A DNA stretch of 64,000 nt, from the NCBI RefSeq assembly GCF_012650175.1, contig NZ_JAAILI010000080.1, positions 1 through 64,000 on the forward strand, read 5' to 3'. Of the stretch, positions 17,058 to 24,674 are shown piece after piece. This DNA is from Sphingomonas sp. S2M10. GTDB lineage: Bacteria; Pseudomonadota; Alphaproteobacteria; Sphingomonadales; Sphingomonadaceae. A model generated the notes under the pieces. It worked only from the letters and a program-made list of their open reading frames with translations, was not told where the DNA came from and made no database searches. The number at the start of each line of letters is the position of its first letter. Positions within the stretch are counted from its first letter, which is position 1. Made by a program: the position numbers and the translations under genes.

Positions 17058-17369
17058 ATGAAACGCATGATCATGGCCGTCGCGGGCCTCGCGCTCGCGA
17101 CGACGGGTGCGGCTGCGCAGAGCAGCGGTCAGTCGGGTTCGCACAACCCGGTGGTGAAGGACGGCACCGCGCATCACGTCGCCGCGCCTGCCAAGGGTCG
17201 CAGCTCCTTCACCGAGGACCAGGCCAAGGGCCGCCTCGCCAAGGCGGGCTATACCGGCATCACCGGCCTGAAGGGCACCGACAACGGCGCCTGGCAGGGG
17301 ATGGCGATGAAGAACGGCAAGAAGATGACCGTGACGCTCGACTATAAGGGCAACATCACCGCGCGCTAA
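17058..17369 (+). CDS. Small secreted PepSY-like protein
   Basis: A 103-residue protein with a signal peptide (MKRMIMAVAGLALATTGAAAQ). The start at 17058 follows GAGAGGAAT; an in-frame ATG at 17043 is possible. The mature part ends with a PepSY-like unit, FTEDQAKGRLAKAGYTGI...GAWQGMAMKNGKKMTVTLDYKGNI, a fold that often binds or inhibits peptidases in the periplasm. It lies 26 bases before the stress-protein gene and is likely co-transcribed with it. Confidence 0.75.
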   Translation: MKRMIMAVAGLALATTGAAAQSSGQSGSHNPVVKDGTAHHVAAPAKGRSSFTEDQAKGRLAKAGYTGITGLKGTDNGAWQGMAMKNGKKMTVTLDYKGNITAR

Positions 17370-17395
17370 CCCCACAGTTCTGCAGGAGAAATGCG

Positions 17396-18004
17396 ATGAG
17401 CCGGACCATTACCCGTCTGTTCGACGACTATTCGGATGCCAAGGCCGCGGTGAACGAGCTGGAGCGCATGGGCGTGCCGCACGACGACCTCAGCATCATT
17501 GCCAACAACACGCATGGCGACCATGACGTGAGCGATGTCAACGCCCATGGCGATGTCAGCCGCGGCGCCTCGACCGGCGCGGCGCTGGGCGGTGTGGGCG
17601 GGCTGCTCGCGGGGCTCGGCCTGCTGGCGATCCCGGGCCTCGGGCCCATCGTGGCGGCGGGCTGGCTCGCCTCGACGGCGGCGGGCGCGGCGATCGGCGG
17701 CGTCGGCGGCGCGGCCACGGGCAGCATCGTCGGCGCGCTGAAGAATGCGGGCGAGAGCGAGGAGGACGCGAACGTCTATTCCGAAGGCGTGCGCCGCGGC
17801 GGCACGCTGGTGAGCGCGCGGGTTTCGGACGCGCTGGTGCCGGAAGCCGAGGCGGTACTCAACCGTCGCGGTGTCGATGCCGGCACGCGCGGCGCGGCCT
17901 ATCGCCAGTCCGGCTGGAGCCGCTTCGACAGCGATGCACCGGCGTACACGCGTGAGGAGATCGAGCGCGAACGCAGCGCCTATCGCGAGCCGACGGTGCT
18001 CTGA
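17396..18004 (+). CDS. General-stress-protein-17M-like protein with glycine zipper
   Basis: This 202-residue protein has an N-terminal domain like general stress protein 17M/YflT (RTITRLFDDYSDAKAAVNELERMGVPHDDLSII, residues 3-36). A long Gly/Ala-rich hydrophobic stretch follows (about 62-120), with GxxxG repeats (ALGGVGGLLAGLG, AIGGVGGAATG), probably a membrane-associated glycine zipper. The C-terminal GGTLVSARVSD segment is typical of proteins that repeat the first domain. It is preceded by GCAGGAGAAATGCG and followed by a terminator. Role: probably envelope or osmotic stress. Confidence 0.75.
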   Translation: MSRTITRLFDDYSDAKAAVNELERMGVPHDDLSIIANNTHGDHDVSDVNAHGDVSRGASTGAALGGVGGLLAGLGLLAIPGLGPIVAAGWLASTAAGAAIGGVGGAATGSIVGALKNAGESEEDANVYSEGVRRGGTLVSARVSDALVPEAEAVLNRRGVDAGTRGAAYRQSGWSRFDSDAPAYTREEIERERSAYREPTVL

Positions 18005-18026
18005 ACCGCGGCGCTAGCAAATCGGG

Positions 18027-18056
18027 AAAGCCGGGGCCGATGCCCCGGCTTTTTCG
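18027..18056 (+). terminator. Terminator of the small stress operon
   Basis: Stem AGCCGGGG/CCCCGGCT followed by TTTTT, 25 bases after the stop. It separates this operon from the convergent kinase gene. Confidence 0.88.
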
Positions 18057-18069
18057 TGTCCGCCGGTGA

Positions 18070-20475
18070 TCAGGCGGCGAGATCCGTACGGTGGGGCGCG
18101 AGCGCCGACAGGCGTTCGGCCAGCATGTCGACCGCGATCGGCTTGGCCAGGGCGAGCGTCGCGCCCATCGCGTCGATCCCGACCCGGTCGAACGCGCCGC
18201 ACGGTTCGAACAGCAGGACCACCGGGAGCCCGCGTGCCCGTCCCGCGCCCACCACGGCAGCGAGATCGCCTGCGCCGGGCATGCCGTCCGCGTTGATGAG
18301 CAGCAGCTCGATCGCGCCGGTGTCCAGCCTGGCCAGCGCGTCTGCCGGCGTGCCGACCGCCTCCACGGCCAGCCCCGCCGGCAACAGCCCATGGAGCAGC
18401 ATGCCGCGCGCGAGCGGATTGGGTTCGACCAGTAGCAGCCGCGTCTCCCCGGGCGGGGCCGGCGGATCCATCGGCACGGCACCGGTGGCGACCACCGCGT
18501 CGTCCGGCAGGTACAGCCGGAAGGTCGCACCGGCGCCCAGCGTGCTCCGCACGTCGAGCGTGCCGCCCATCGCGGTGGCGAAGGTGCGGGCGAGGGCGAG
18601 GCCCACGCCGATGCCGCCATAGGCCCGCGTCATGCCGCCATCGACCTGATAGAATTTGCCGAAGATAGCGGCCTGCTGGTCTTCGGCGATGCCGATGCCG
18701 GTGTCGCGCACCGTGATCTCCACGCCGCTGCGCCCGTCCGCAGGGGCGCGTGCGACGAGCGCGACGCTGCCGGAGGGGGTGAACTTGACCGCGTTGGCCA
18801 GCAGATGGTCGACGATCTGGCCCACCCGCCGGGCGTCTCCGGTGAGGGTCGCGGGGCAGGCGGCGCACTCCAGCGTGAAGCGCAGGCCGCGCTGCGCCGC
18901 CTCGTCCGCCCAGCGGCGGCCGGCCTCGCGCAGCAGATCGGGCAGCGGGAAGGGGGCGCGGGCGAGGGGGATCTCGCCGCTGTCGAGCGAGGCCATGTCG
19001 AGCACGTCGTCGACCAGCGCCTGCATCGACCGGCCGGCGTCCTGCAGCGCCGCAACGCGGGCGCGGGCGTCGTCGCCCAGCGTCGGGTCCGTGAGCAGTA
19101 CCTCGCTCATCCCCAGGATGCCGTTGAGCGGGGTGCGGAATTCGTGGCTAGTGGTCGCCAGGAACTCGCGCTTGGCGGCGAGCGCCTTGCCGAGTTGCGT
19201 GTTGCTCGCGGCGAGATCGCGGTTGGCGATGCGCACCTCGCGGCGGCTGCGATGGATATGGACCAGCGCGAAGGCGAGCAGCGCCGCGCCGCCGACCGCG
19301 ACGAACAGCAGGCCGCCGACCAGCAGCAGCTGGAACAGCGCGCGATCGCGGGCGAAGCGGGCGCGCTGATTGGCCTCGTTGGTATGCAGCTTCTCGATGC
19401 GGAGCTGCTGGTTGGTCGCATCGAACCGCGCCGCGAGCAACGCGGTGTTGGTATCCGCCGCGACCTTGGTGACGGCGTCGTCGATCCGCTTCAGCGCCTT
19501 GAGATGCGCGAGCGCATCGGCGGGGCGGCCGGCGCGGGTGTAGATGTCCACCGCCGCCTCGTGCACCTCCCGCCACACCGGCGAACTGGGATCGGCGATA
19601 TGCGCGATTGCCTCGCCGATTTCGCCGACCGCCTGGTCCACCGCACCGCGGCCGAGCGCGATCTGGGCACGAAGGGCGTGGACGTTGCCGCCATATTCGG
19701 CGCTGTGGCCGGCGCTCGCGACGACGGCGGCGTCGCTATAGCGACGCGCGGCCGCGAGCTTGCCTTGCTGCAGGGCGGTGCGCGCGAGATTGTTGAGGAT
19801 CGGCACCCGCAGCCCCATCTCGCCCGAGGCGACGGCCAGGGCGAGCGCCTGCTGATATTCCCGCGCGGCATCGGCGGGACGGTCCATGTCGAGCAGCGCA
19901 TTGCCGCGATTGTTGAAGATCGACATGCGCAGGTTGCGGTCGCCCGCATAGGCGTCGAGCGCGGCCTGGAAGTACCGCAGAGCGGATTCATTGTCGCGCG
20001 CCCGGTTGTAGAGGCTGGCGATCATCACCAGCGCGATCGCCTGCTTGCGCGGCTCGTGCAGGTCGCGGAACAGGTTGTGTGCCTGCTGGAAGGCATCGAG
20101 CGCGACCGCGGCATGGTTGCGGTTCTGCTGGATGCCGCCCCAGGTCATCAGCAGATCGGCCTGCAGTCGCGTTCGGGGCCAGCGGGTACGCGCCTGTTCG
20201 AGCGCGCGGGCGATCAGCGGTTCGGCCTCGGCGTCGCGGTCCAGTCGCGACAGCGCCTCGCCTTCGAGCCAGCGCGCCTTGACCGCGAGTTGCCCGGCCG
20301 CGGCATCACGCGTAGCGGCCGCCTCGGCGGCGCGCGCGGCGGCAAGGGCGGCGCGGGGATCGGCGAACATCCGGTCGATCGCGAGCGCGAGCCGCGCCTC
20401 CGCCAGCGGCACCTGGGCGCGGACGGGTGCCGCGATCAACAAGGTCGCGCAGGCTAGGATCGTGGTTCGCAGCAT
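18070..20475 (-). CDS. Hybrid sensor histidine kinase with TPR sensor and degenerate receiver
   Basis: The 801-residue protein begins MLRTTILACATLLI at 20475 with a signal peptide (to about PVRAQ). A periplasmic TPR-like helical region covers about 40-350, one membrane helix LLLVGGLLFVAVGGAALLAFALV about 368-390, a coiled coil about 395-425, and HisKA with FLATTSHEFRTPLNGILGM about 428-446 (His is the phosphorylation site). HATPase_c covers about 540-650 (DHLLANAVKFTP, DTGIGIAEDQ, GGIGVGLALA). The final domain resembles a receiver, but the phospho-acceptor Asp position reads ELLLINADGMPG with Asn, and the first acidic pocket is VEPN, so it probably cannot be phosphorylated. The conserved Lys (LAKPI) remains. 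No partner regulator is adjacent. Confidence 0.87.
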   Translation of the reverse strand: MLRTTILACATLLIAAPVRAQVPLAEARLALAIDRMFADPRAALAAARAAEAAATRDAAAGQLAVKARWLEGEALSRLDRDAEAEPLIARALEQARTRWPRTRLQADLLMTWGGIQQNRNHAAVALDAFQQAHNLFRDLHEPRKQAIALVMIASLYNRARDNESALRYFQAALDAYAGDRNLRMSIFNNRGNALLDMDRPADAAREYQQALALAVASGEMGLRVPILNNLARTALQQGKLAAARRYSDAAVVASAGHSAEYGGNVHALRAQIALGRGAVDQAVGEIGEAIAHIADPSSPVWREVHEAAVDIYTRAGRPADALAHLKALKRIDDAVTKVAADTNTALLAARFDATNQQLRIEKLHTNEANQRARFARDRALFQLLLVGGLLFVAVGGAALLAFALVHIHRSRREVRIANRDLAASNTQLGKALAAKREFLATTSHEFRTPLNGILGMSEVLLTDPTLGDDARARVAALQDAGRSMQALVDDVLDMASLDSGEIPLARAPFPLPDLLREAGRRWADEAAQRGLRFTLECAACPATLTGDARRVGQIVDHLLANAVKFTPSGSVALVARAPADGRSGVEITVRDTGIGIAEDQQAAIFGKFYQVDGGMTRAYGGIGVGLALARTFATAMGGTLDVRSTLGAGATFRLYLPDDAVVATGAVPMDPPAPPGETRLLLVEPNPLARGMLLHGLLPAGLAVEAVGTPADALARLDTGAIELLLINADGMPGAGDLAAVVGAGRARGLPVVLLFEPCGAFDRVGIDAMGATLALAKPIAVDMLAERLSALAPHRTDLAA

Positions 20476-20566
20476 CGTCCCCCAGCGCGCCGAAAAAAGG
20501 GCGCCAGGTTCATTATAGACAAAATGCAACCGCCATCGGTGCTCGGGTAAATTACGGATTCGCAAC

Positions 20567-20600
20567 GAAAAAGGCCGGGGTTCGCACCCCGGCCCGTTCG
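20567..20600 (-). terminator. Terminator of secE-nusG
   Basis: Stem GGCCGGGG / CCCCGGCC (20573-20594), followed by TTTTTCG on the minus strand. It explains why rplK no longer shares a transcript with nusG. Confidence 0.85.
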
Positions 20601-20620
20601 TCTTGGCAGTTCCGCCCGGC

Positions 20621-21160
20621 TTACTTGACGCGTTCGACGTCCTCGAAGCCCAGCTCCAGCGGGGTCGCGCGCCCGAAGATTGAGATCGAGACCTTCACGC
20701 GGTTCTTGTCGTAGTCGAGCTCCTCGACCACGCCCGAGAAGGTGGCGAAGTTGCCGCTGATCACCTTGACCGTGTCGCCGATGTCGAAATCGACCTTGAG
20801 CTTGGCCTTGGGCGCCGCGGTGGCCGCTTCTTCCTTGGTGTTGAGGATGCGCGCGGCTTCGGCCTCGCTGATCGGCTGGGGCTTGCCCGAGCTGCCGAGG
20901 AAGCCGGTCACCTTCGGCGTGTTCTTCACCAGGTGATAGACGTCGTCGTTCATCTCGAGCTTGGCGAGGACGTAGCCGGGGAAGAACTTCCGCTCGGACT
21001 GGATCTTCTTGCCGCGGCGTACTTCGGTGACCGTCTCGGTCGGTACTTCGACGGACTCGACGAGGCGATCGAGGCCCAGACGGGTGGCGTCGGCCAGGAT
21101 CTGGTCGCGGACCTTGCCCTCGAAACCGGAATAGGCGTGGATGATGTACCAGCGCGACAT
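20621..21160 (-). CDS. nusG: Transcription termination/antitermination protein NusG
   Basis: NusG, 179 residues, binds RNA polymerase and links it to Rho or to the ribosome through S10. The N-terminal NGN domain begins MSRWYIIHAYSGFEGKV (1-17), with RKFFPGYVLAKLEM (about 57-70) and VKNTPKVTGFLG. The C-terminal KOW domain (about 120-175) carries DIGDTVKVISGNFATFSG and ends FGRATPLELGFEDVERV. It starts 17 bases after secE, the conserved order. Confidence 0.97.
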   Translation of the reverse strand: MSRWYIIHAYSGFEGKVRDQILADATRLGLDRLVESVEVPTETVTEVRRGKKIQSERKFFPGYVLAKLEMNDDVYHLVKNTPKVTGFLGSSGKPQPISEAEAARILNTKEEAATAAPKAKLKVDFDIGDTVKVISGNFATFSGVVEELDYDKNRVKVSISIFGRATPLELGFEDVERVK

Positions 21161-21177
21161 GGGTGTTGGTCTTTCTC

Positions 21178-21375
21178 TTACTGCGCGAGGCGGAGGAGGG
21201 CGTTGACGATCAGGTCGAACAGCGAATCGATGCCCAGGAAGAAGCAGCCGAGCAGCGTGGTCATGATCATCACCATGACACCGGTCATGATCGTCTCGCG
21301 GCGGGTGGGCCAGGCGATCTTGCGGGTCTCGGCCTGGACCTGCTTCACGAATTCGACGGGGCTGGTCTTCGCCAC
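21178..21375 (-). CDS. secE: Preprotein translocase subunit SecE
   Basis: SecE, 65 residues, is the single-span clamp subunit of the SecYEG channel. A GTG start at 21375 gives AKTSPVEFVKQVQAETRKIAWPTR, the usual beginning, with the conserved amphipathic helix and WPTR motif. One membrane helix follows at about 35-58. CGAGGAT upstream is an acceptable ribosome site; the longer frame to 21459 has no family support. tRNA-Trp, often just upstream of secE in bacteria, is instead at 32155 here. Confidence 0.93.
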   Translation of the reverse strand: MAKTSPVEFVKQVQAETRKIAWPTRRETIMTGVMVMIMTTLLGCFFLGIDSLFDLIVNALLRLAQ

Positions 21376-21527
21376 TGGGGCTATCCTCGTGTGAAAAGTG
21401 GCGCTTCGGGCATGGGTCCGCTGCCCGGTCCTTTGCAGGAACCGGTGCAATCCACCCACGCTTTCGGCTAGGGGGCTGTATCTAGAGGATCGGCGCTAGT
21501 TGTGCAAGCGGGGCGGAAACGAAGCGC

Positions 21528-22157
21528 TCAGCGCTGCTTCATGCCCCGCACGCGGTGCCAGATGTAGAACGCCACCAGCCCGACCAGCACGACGCCGATC
21601 AGCGCATCGGCGCTGTGGAACGCCGCCTTCATGCGGGGATCGCTGTCCCACTTTTCGCCCAGCACCATGCCCACCCAGGCGAGGCCGAAGCACCAGGGCC
21701 AGCTGCCGAGGAAGGTATAGACGTGGAACGGCACCAGCTTCATCCGCGCGACGCCCGCCGGGAAGGCGATGAACGAGCGGATCACCGGCAGCAGCCGGCC
21801 GATCAGCACCGCGATGCTGCCATAGCGCGCGAAGAAGCGGTCCGCCGCATCGATCTCGCCCGGGCCGATCAGCACATATTTGCCCCAGCGCAGCGCCAGC
21901 GGGCGGCCGCCGCGCTTGCCGACTTCATAGGCGACGATCGAGCCGAGATTGCAACCGATCGCGCCCGCGGTGGCGGCCAGATACAGGTCGAACCGGCCGG
22001 TCGAGACCAGATAGCCGGCGAACGGCATGATGATCTCCGACGGCAGCGGGATGCAGGCGGATTCGATCGCCATCAGCACGGCGATGCCGAGATAGCCGCC
22101 GCTCGAGATGACCCAGATGGTGAAGGTGGCGAGCACGCCCAGAATCTTTTCGACCAT
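21528..22157 (-). CDS. DedA-family membrane protein
   Basis: A 209-residue inner-membrane protein of the DedA (SNARE-associated/VTT) family, which flips or maintains lipid carriers and supports membrane homeostasis. Start MVEKILGVLATF at 22157 is set by the family; the upstream open frame is not coding. Signature segments are ESACIPLPSEIIMPFAGYL (about 29-47), NLGSIVAYEVGKRGGRP (about 70-86) and the conserved FFARYGSIAVLIGRLLPVIRSFIAFPAGVARM (about 107-138). Four or five hydrophobic helices are visible. It is divergent from the GH127 gene. Confidence 0.9.
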   Translation of the reverse strand: MVEKILGVLATFTIWVISSGGYLGIAVLMAIESACIPLPSEIIMPFAGYLVSTGRFDLYLAATAGAIGCNLGSIVAYEVGKRGGRPLALRWGKYVLIGPGEIDAADRFFARYGSIAVLIGRLLPVIRSFIAFPAGVARMKLVPFHVYTFLGSWPWCFGLAWVGMVLGEKWDSDPRMKAAFHSADALIGVVLVGLVAFYIWHRVRGMKQR

Positions 22158-22293
22158 GCGCGCTTGGTTGGGGCAGCGACACGATTTTGGGAAGCCGCTT
22201 TTTTTGCGCGGTGCAGCACGGCCGTTCCGGCTTGGCGCACGGGGGTGGGTCTGATAACCCGGAGTAAATAGCATCGGACGGAGAGGTTGCGCC

Positions 22294-24231
22294 ATGGGTA
22301 TCGAGACGTCACGCCGGGCGTTCCTGGCCGGATCGGGCAGCGGTGCGATGGCGATCGGAATGGGGGCGGCGGCGCCCGTAGCGGCGCAGACCGCCCCGGC
22401 AGCGGCGGCCGCACCCGCCCGGCTCCAGCCCTTCGACATGGCCGATGTGACGCTGGGCGAGGGCCCCTTCCTCCATGCCCAGCGCGCGACCGAGGCCTAT
22501 CTGCTCCGGCTGGAGCCGGACCGGATGCTCCACCAGTTCCGGGTCAATGCGGGGCTCAGCCCCAAGGCGCCGGCCTATGGCGGCTGGGAATCGGAGCCGC
22601 AATGGGCCGACATCCACTGCCAGGGGCATACGCTCGGCCATTATCTCTCGGCCTGCGCGCTCGCCTTTCGCGCGACCGCCACGCCGGAATATCGCAAGCG
22701 CATCGACTATATCGCGAGCGAGCTGGGTGCCTGCCAGGACGCGGCGAAGAGCGGCCTCGTCACCGCGTTTCCGAACGGGGCGGCGGTGGTGGCGGCGCAT
22801 CTGCGGGGCGAGAAGATCAGCGGCGTGCCCTGGTACACGCTGCACAAGGTGTATGCGGGCCTGCGCGACGGCGCGGTGCTGGCGGACAGCGCGCCGGCGC
22901 GGACGGCGCTGCTCCGGCTTGCCGACTGGGGCGTGGTGGCGTGCCGGCCGCTCACCGACGCGCAGTTCGAGGCGATGCTGGAGACCGAGCATGGCGGGAT
23001 GAACGAGATCTATGCCGATCTCTACGCGATGACCGGCAAGGCCGAGTATCGCACGCTTTCCGAGCGCTTTTCGCACAAGGCGCTGCTGACGCCGCTGGCG
23101 AAGCGGCAGGATCGTCTCGATGGGCTCCATGCCAACACCCAGGTGCCCAAGGTGGTGGGTTTCCACCGCGTCTACGAGACGACCGGCGATGCCGCCTATC
23201 GCGATGCCGCCGCCTTTTTCTGGAAGACGGTGGCGGAAACGCGCTCCTTCGCCACCGGCGGGCACGGCGACAACGAGCATTTCTTCGCGATGGCGGACTT
23301 CGAGGACCATGTCTTCTCGGCCAAGGGATCGGAGACCTGCTGCCAGCACAACATGCTCAAGCTCACCCGCAGCCTGTTCCTCCACGAGCCGCGCCCCGAA
23401 TATGCCGATTATTACGAGCGGACGCTGTTCAACGGCATCCTCGCCTCGCAGGATCCGGACAGCGGCATGGCGACCTATTTCCAGGGCGCGCGGCCGGGCT
23501 ATATGAAGCTGTACCACACCCCCGAGCACAGCTTCTGGTGCTGCACCGGCACGGGCATGGAAAATCATGTGAAGTATCGGGATTCGATCTACTTCCACGA
23601 CGACGACGTGCTGTACGTGAACCTGTTCCTGCCCTCGACGGTGCGCTGGCGCGACAAGGGAGCGACGCTGGTGCAGGAAACCCGCTTCCCGGACGAGCCG
23701 CGCACGACGCTGCGCTGGCGGCTGGAAACGCCGACCGCGCTGACGCTCGCCCTGCGCCATCCGCGCTGGAGCCGCACCGCCACGGTGCGGATCAACGGCA
23801 AGCCGGCGGCGCGATCGGTGGCGCCGGGCAGCCGGATCGCGCTGGACCGCACCTGGCGCGACGGCGATCGGGTGGAACTGCAGCTCGCCATGGACGTCGG
23901 CGTCGAGCATGCGCCGGCGGCGCCGGACGTGGTCGCCTTTACCTACGGGCCGCTCGTGCTGGCAGGGGCGCTCGGCCGCCAGGGGCTGGCGCCGGGCGCG
24001 GACATCGTGGTCAGCGAGCGGGAATATGGTCGCTACAATGACGGGCCCGTGCAGGTGCCGGTGCTGGCGGGCGACCCGCACGCGCTGGCGGCGGCGATCC
24101 GGCCGGGCGCGAAAACGCTAGAGTTCACCATCGCCGCCGCGGACGGCGCGCCGGTGCGGCTGATCCCCTATCACCGCATCGCGCACGAGCGCTACGCAAC
24201 CTATTGGAAGCTGGCGCCCGCGCGGGCGTGA
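22294..24231 (+). CDS. GH127-family glycosidase (beta-L-arabinofuranosidase type), Tat-exported
   Basis: This 645-residue enzyme begins with a twin-arginine signal (SRRAFLAGS, residues 6-14; cleavage after about PVAAQ), so it should be folded before export to the periplasm. The family (DUF1680/GH127) removes L-arabinofuranose from plant arabino-oligosaccharides. The zinc/cysteine active site of the family is visible: SETCCQHN (Glu-x-Cys) at about 347-354 and FWCCTGTGMENH at about 412-423, whose first Cys matches the catalytic nucleophile known in Bifidobacterium HypBA1. A C-terminal beta domain follows. GGAGAGG precedes the ATG. Its position near GH39 and a TonB receptor supports a role in hemicellulose or pectin side-chain use. 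Confidence 0.88.
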   Translation: MGIETSRRAFLAGSGSGAMAIGMGAAAPVAAQTAPAAAAAPARLQPFDMADVTLGEGPFLHAQRATEAYLLRLEPDRMLHQFRVNAGLSPKAPAYGGWESEPQWADIHCQGHTLGHYLSACALAFRATATPEYRKRIDYIASELGACQDAAKSGLVTAFPNGAAVVAAHLRGEKISGVPWYTLHKVYAGLRDGAVLADSAPARTALLRLADWGVVACRPLTDAQFEAMLETEHGGMNEIYADLYAMTGKAEYRTLSERFSHKALLTPLAKRQDRLDGLHANTQVPKVVGFHRVYETTGDAAYRDAAAFFWKTVAETRSFATGGHGDNEHFFAMADFEDHVFSAKGSETCCQHNMLKLTRSLFLHEPRPEYADYYERTLFNGILASQDPDSGMATYFQGARPGYMKLYHTPEHSFWCCTGTGMENHVKYRDSIYFHDDDVLYVNLFLPSTVRWRDKGATLVQETRFPDEPRTTLRWRLETPTALTLALRHPRWSRTATVRINGKPAARSVAPGSRIALDRTWRDGDRVELQLAMDVGVEHAPAAPDVVAFTYGPLVLAGALGRQGLAPGADIVVSEREYGRYNDGPVQVPVLAGDPHALAAAIRPGAKTLEFTIAAADGAPVRLIPYHRIAHERYATYWKLAPARA

Positions 24232-24252
24232 GGCGGCGGCGAGGGGCGCCGG

Positions 24253-24423
24253 CTAGGCGGTGGGGGAGCGCTGCCTGGTGCGGGCCTGCAGCGCGGTATC
24301 CGCCCGGTCGATCAGGTGCAGCAGCGCATCGAAATCGGGCGTTTCCTCGATCCGGTAACAGCGGCTGAGATTGGCGCCATACCGCTCGATGTCGCGTTGG
24401 GTAAGAAGGGCTACGGCCACCAC
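24253..24423 (-). CDS. Small conserved protein beginning VAVALLTQRD
   Basis: About 56 residues, function unknown. The sequence VALLTQRDIERYGANLSRCYRIEETPDFDALLHLIDRAD looks like a short protein commonly seen in sphingomonads (my recollection, not checked). The GTG at 24423 follows AAGGGGA at good distance; an ATG at 24441 also opens the frame. It points toward GH127 tail-to-tail. Confidence 0.5.
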   Translation of the reverse strand: MVAVALLTQRDIERYGANLSRCYRIEETPDFDALLHLIDRADTALQARTRQRSPTA

Positions 24424-24528
24424 GGGTTCCCCTTCAGGCATCTTGCGACAAATCCATTCCCCAGAATTGATCTGGATCTAACGTTCGCTTCATCGAAAGT
24501 TTCCAGTGCCTTGCCGCACTGAATGAAG

Positions 24529-24541
24529 ACGTTCGCGAACG
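24529..24541. promoter_or_regulatory. Second copy of the ACGTTCGCGAACG palindrome
   Basis: Identical over 13 bases to the site at 1385-1397. It lies about 106 bases upstream of the small gene at 24253-24423 and about 130 beyond the 3' end of GH39. The 24424-24674 gap otherwise shows no gene. Confidence 0.35.
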
Positions 24542-24674
24542 CTGTGCCCGATGGATCGGCAAGACAAGCCGCGCGCGACGAGCACCGCGGTTCAAACGGC
24601 GAGCCGAGCGCCACGCCCCCCGATCTGCGGATCGCGAGGGAGCGTGGCGCGGGGACGGCCGGAAGCATGCGTCG

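Noticed and set aside
22309..24081. 590-codon minus frame opposite GH127
   Set aside because: The plus strand carries the full GH127 motifs and a Tat signal.
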